Shown piece after piece: positions 62,028 to 64,000 of a stretch of DNA of 64,000 nucleotides (position 1 is its first letter; each line of letters begins with the position of its first letter). The translations under genes were made by a program, and so were the position numbers. Source of the DNA: Pedobacter sp. L105. Its GTDB lineage: Bacteria; Bacteroidota; Bacteroidia; Sphingobacteriales; Sphingobacteriaceae. Location of the stretch: contig NZ_LMUP01000008.1 in the NCBI RefSeq assembly GCF_009765875.1, forward strand, positions 611,776 through 675,775, given 5' to 3'. Under the pieces are notes generated by a model that saw nothing but the letters and a program-made list of their open reading frames with translations, was not told the DNA's origin and ran no database searches.

Positions 62028-64000
62028 TTAGGATTGAACCAGCGGGAAGCTCAAATAAAACACAGTTCCTGTAGCTTCAGCCGACTCAAAATTGACCGTT
62101 CCTCCCGCATTCTCAACGGCTTGTTTAACAAAAGCTAACCCTAATCCTGTACCCGAAGATTTAGTGGTAAAATTAGGGACGAATATCTTCTCCTGCAAAT
62201 CGCTGTCAATTCCTTTTCCATTATCCCCCACTTCTACCCATACATAGTCGGAGTCGTTAGTGATCTTGATCTGGATAAGGCATTTATCCTTCATCGTAGC
62301 CGCCTCAATAGCATTCTTCATCAGGTTATTAAATGAACGCAGCAGCTGGTCTTTATCTCCCAGTACCAGTACTTCCCTGTTAGTTAAATTGAATATATAA
62401 ATTTCTGCATTTTTGGTATGGATGAAAACATCCCTGCTCTGTTCTATAATGGGAATAAGCAGCAACTGCTCCAGCTTGGTATCCGGCATTTTCGCAAAGT
62501 TGGAAAATTCAGAAGCAATAGTGGCCAGACTATCAATTTGTTCGATGAAAGACTTATAAAATCTTTCAAATTTGAGCGCAAAATTGGGGTCGTTCTCTTT
62601 CCATGATTTTTCCAGCAGCTGAACACCCAGTTTTAACGGGGTGAGCGGATTTTTAATTTCATGCGCCACCTGCTTAGCCATTTCCCTCCATGCACTTTCT
62701 CTTTCAGACTTAGCCAGTTTCACGGCACTATCTTCCAATGCAGCAATCATTTTATTATATTCCTTAATCAGTGAGCCGATCTCATCATGCCTCGACCATA
62801 AAATAGGCTGGTTCCTCTGTCCCAGTTTTGTTTTCCTGATGCTTTCCTGGATAAATGTCAGCGGGCTGGTAATCTGGTTGGCCAGGAATACGGCCAGCAC
62901 CCCGATCGCTACAAATACCAATGCATAGATATTGATCAGTGTATTGATAAAAAGCCCTATCTTATTCTGGTAGTCGGCCTCATTGGCATAATAAGGAAGG
63001 CCTATATAAGCAACGGTTTGATTTTGTGCATTACGGATAGGCGCATAGGCGGAGGAATAGGTAAACTCTCCTATGGTTTCAGTAGGGTTAGAATATTCTG
63101 ACCGTTGCAGTTGCTTGAGGTAGATATAAGCCTTCGAGCCCATCTTAGCGCCTATGATCCCATAATCATACATCTTCGGTAACGAAGTGAACAGAAGATC
63201 TCCATTTACGCTAAACAGGTTCAGATAAGCAGAGTTGATATCAGCAAACTGATCAAAATTAACTACAGCCTGATCCGTGTTCTTTGGTATTCCCGTAGCA
63301 AAGATCTGCTTCTCATAAGAGAGCTGTACTTTTCTGATCTTCTCCCTGATAAAATCTTCCTGTTGTTTACGGTATTCATCCCGGATATAAAAGAAGGTCG
63401 ACCAGCCAACAATTAGCAAAGTAGCCACTACCGAGAGAACAATAGAAAGCTGTATCCTGGTCTTGTATAATATTTTATTGGCATTGATCATCAGCGAGCG
63501 GTTGATGTTAAACCAGCCTCCCCAGCTCTGGTCAATATTTTTCAGCAACCAGATCAGGATGTACACCGACACAGAAAAAATAATAAAAACCAGAAAAAAG
63601 AAAGACAATGCCGCCAAACGAACGATATAATCAACCTTTTCTTTACTGATTACTATGATCTTGGAATTACTGGCCGAATAGATCAGGTGACTGTAGCCCT
63701 GTTTGGTATCATTTACAATAACAGATTCACCGAGTTTACCTTTAAAGTCTGTATTAGCTAATTTATAGGTATACTTTCCCGATTGTTTAATCAGCTTATT
63801 GTTGTTGTAAAACGCAAAAGAATAATTACTATAATCATCATCGGTCTTCAATTTACCATCGATCAGGATCTCCGGAAACTGGCTGTTATAATTGTACTGC
63901 TGCGACTTCAGTTCTATGACTAAAGTACCGAGAATATGATTTTCATCGAAAATCGGAATGATACCAAAATAATTCTGATAACCAAAAGTATCATTCAGGC
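62028..64000 (-). CDS. Sensor histidine kinase (NtrY-like), 5' end outside window
   Basis: Open reading continues without a stop from 62028 to the right edge, so the start lies beyond 64000; at least 657 residues are present. Extracellular sensing region, two membrane helices (near VRLAALSFFFLVFIIFSVSVYILIWLL and ALVFVAIGVLAVFLANQI), a HAMP segment, the HisKA motif QVAHEIKNPLTPLK with the phospho-accepting His, and the HATPase boxes DNGKGID and GTGLGLAFVKQAVENAGG. The setting and layout are NtrY-like. Confidence 0.9.
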   Translation of the reverse strand, partial: LNDTFGYQNYFGIIPIFDENHILGTLVIELKSQQYNYNSQFPEILIDGKLKTDDDYSNYSFAFYNNNKLIKQSGKYTYKLANTDFKGKLGESVIVNDTKQGYSHLIYSASNSKIIVISKEKVDYIVRLAALSFFFLVFIIFSVSVYILIWLLKNIDQSWGGWFNINRSLMINANKILYKTRIQLSIVLSVVATLLIVGWSTFFYIRDEYRKQQEDFIREKIRKVQLSYEKQIFATGIPKNTDQAVVNFDQFADINSAYLNLFSVNGDLLFTSLPKMYDYGIIGAKMGSKAYIYLKQLQRSEYSNPTETIGEFTYSSAYAPIRNAQNQTVAYIGLPYYANEADYQNKIGLFINTLINIYALVFVAIGVLAVFLANQITSPLTFIQESIRKTKLGQRNQPILWSRHDEIGSLIKEYNKMIAALEDSAVKLAKSERESAWREMAKQVAHEIKNPLTPLKLGVQLLEKSWKENDPNFALKFERFYKSFIEQIDSLATIASEFSNFAKMPDTKLEQLLLIPIIEQSRDVFIHTKNAEIYIFNLTNREVLVLGDKDQLLRSFNNLMKNAIEAATMKDKCLIQIKITNDSDYVWVEVGDNGKGIDSDLQEKIFVPNFTTKSSGTGLGLAFVKQAVENAGGTVNFESAEATGTVFYLSFPLVQS

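Noticed and set aside
1..64000. CRISPR arrays, rRNA or transposase genes
   Set aside because: No regularly spaced repeat array, rRNA segment or transposase was seen on either strand.

Overview
The window looks like a chromosome segment of a Bacteroidota bacterium, most likely a Sphingobacteriaceae member such as Pedobacter. The reasons are two complete SusC/SusD pairs, Bacteroidota-type promoters (-7 TAnnTTTG), almost no Shine-Dalgarno sequences, a SAM-II type riboswitch before metK, and an integrase and Mob region of Bacteroidetes mobile-element type. The assignment rests on protein and motif recognition only; no search was run.

Layout. 1-6.2 kb: eIF1/YciH-like protein, lipid kinase, riboswitch-controlled metK, an AbiEii-type nucleotidyltransferase toxin with a HigA-like antitoxin, trehalase and a small conserved protein. 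6.2-16.1 kb: a minus-strand locus with SusC, SusD, an S9 dipeptidyl-peptidase-like enzyme and a large periplasmic DUF5695-like protein, which looks more like peptide or glycopeptide use than a classical polysaccharide locus. 16.6-18.9 kb: phosphate transporter plus a tandem universal stress protein. 18.9-23.5 kb: a second SusC/SusD pair. 23.9-29.4 kb: AraC regulator divergent from a TetX-like flavin monooxygenase, O-methyltransferase, class V aminotransferase, Crp/Fnr regulator and two decayed gene remnants.

29.46-50.61 kb is the most interesting part. The last 17 bp of a tRNA-Asp gene (intact copy at 50591-50664, minus strand) recur as exact direct repeats at 29457 and 31957. This marks two mobile elements in tandem array. 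The outer one is a 2.5-kb remnant without integrase, carrying a frameshifted AlbA_2/Schlafen-type gene. The inner one is an 18.6-kb integrative mobilizable element with tyrosine integrase, relaxase, accessory Mob protein, a hairpin-dense candidate oriT, a TonB receptor/DUF6660 metal module, an arsenic operon (two ArsR-like proteins, DUF6428, ArsN-like acetyltransferase, ArsC, ACR3, two metallophosphoesterases, YnfA), and a HEPN-protein operon divergent from an XRE regulator. It has no conjugation machinery and would need a helper.

50.7-64 kb is ordinary chromosome: prfA, lpxH-like, ferredoxin reductase plus ferredoxin, a C-terminal processing protease, a small conserved protein, an M16 peptidase, a GH10-like (DigH/DUF187) hydrolase, a coiled-coil membrane protein and an NtrY-like histidine kinase that runs off the right edge.
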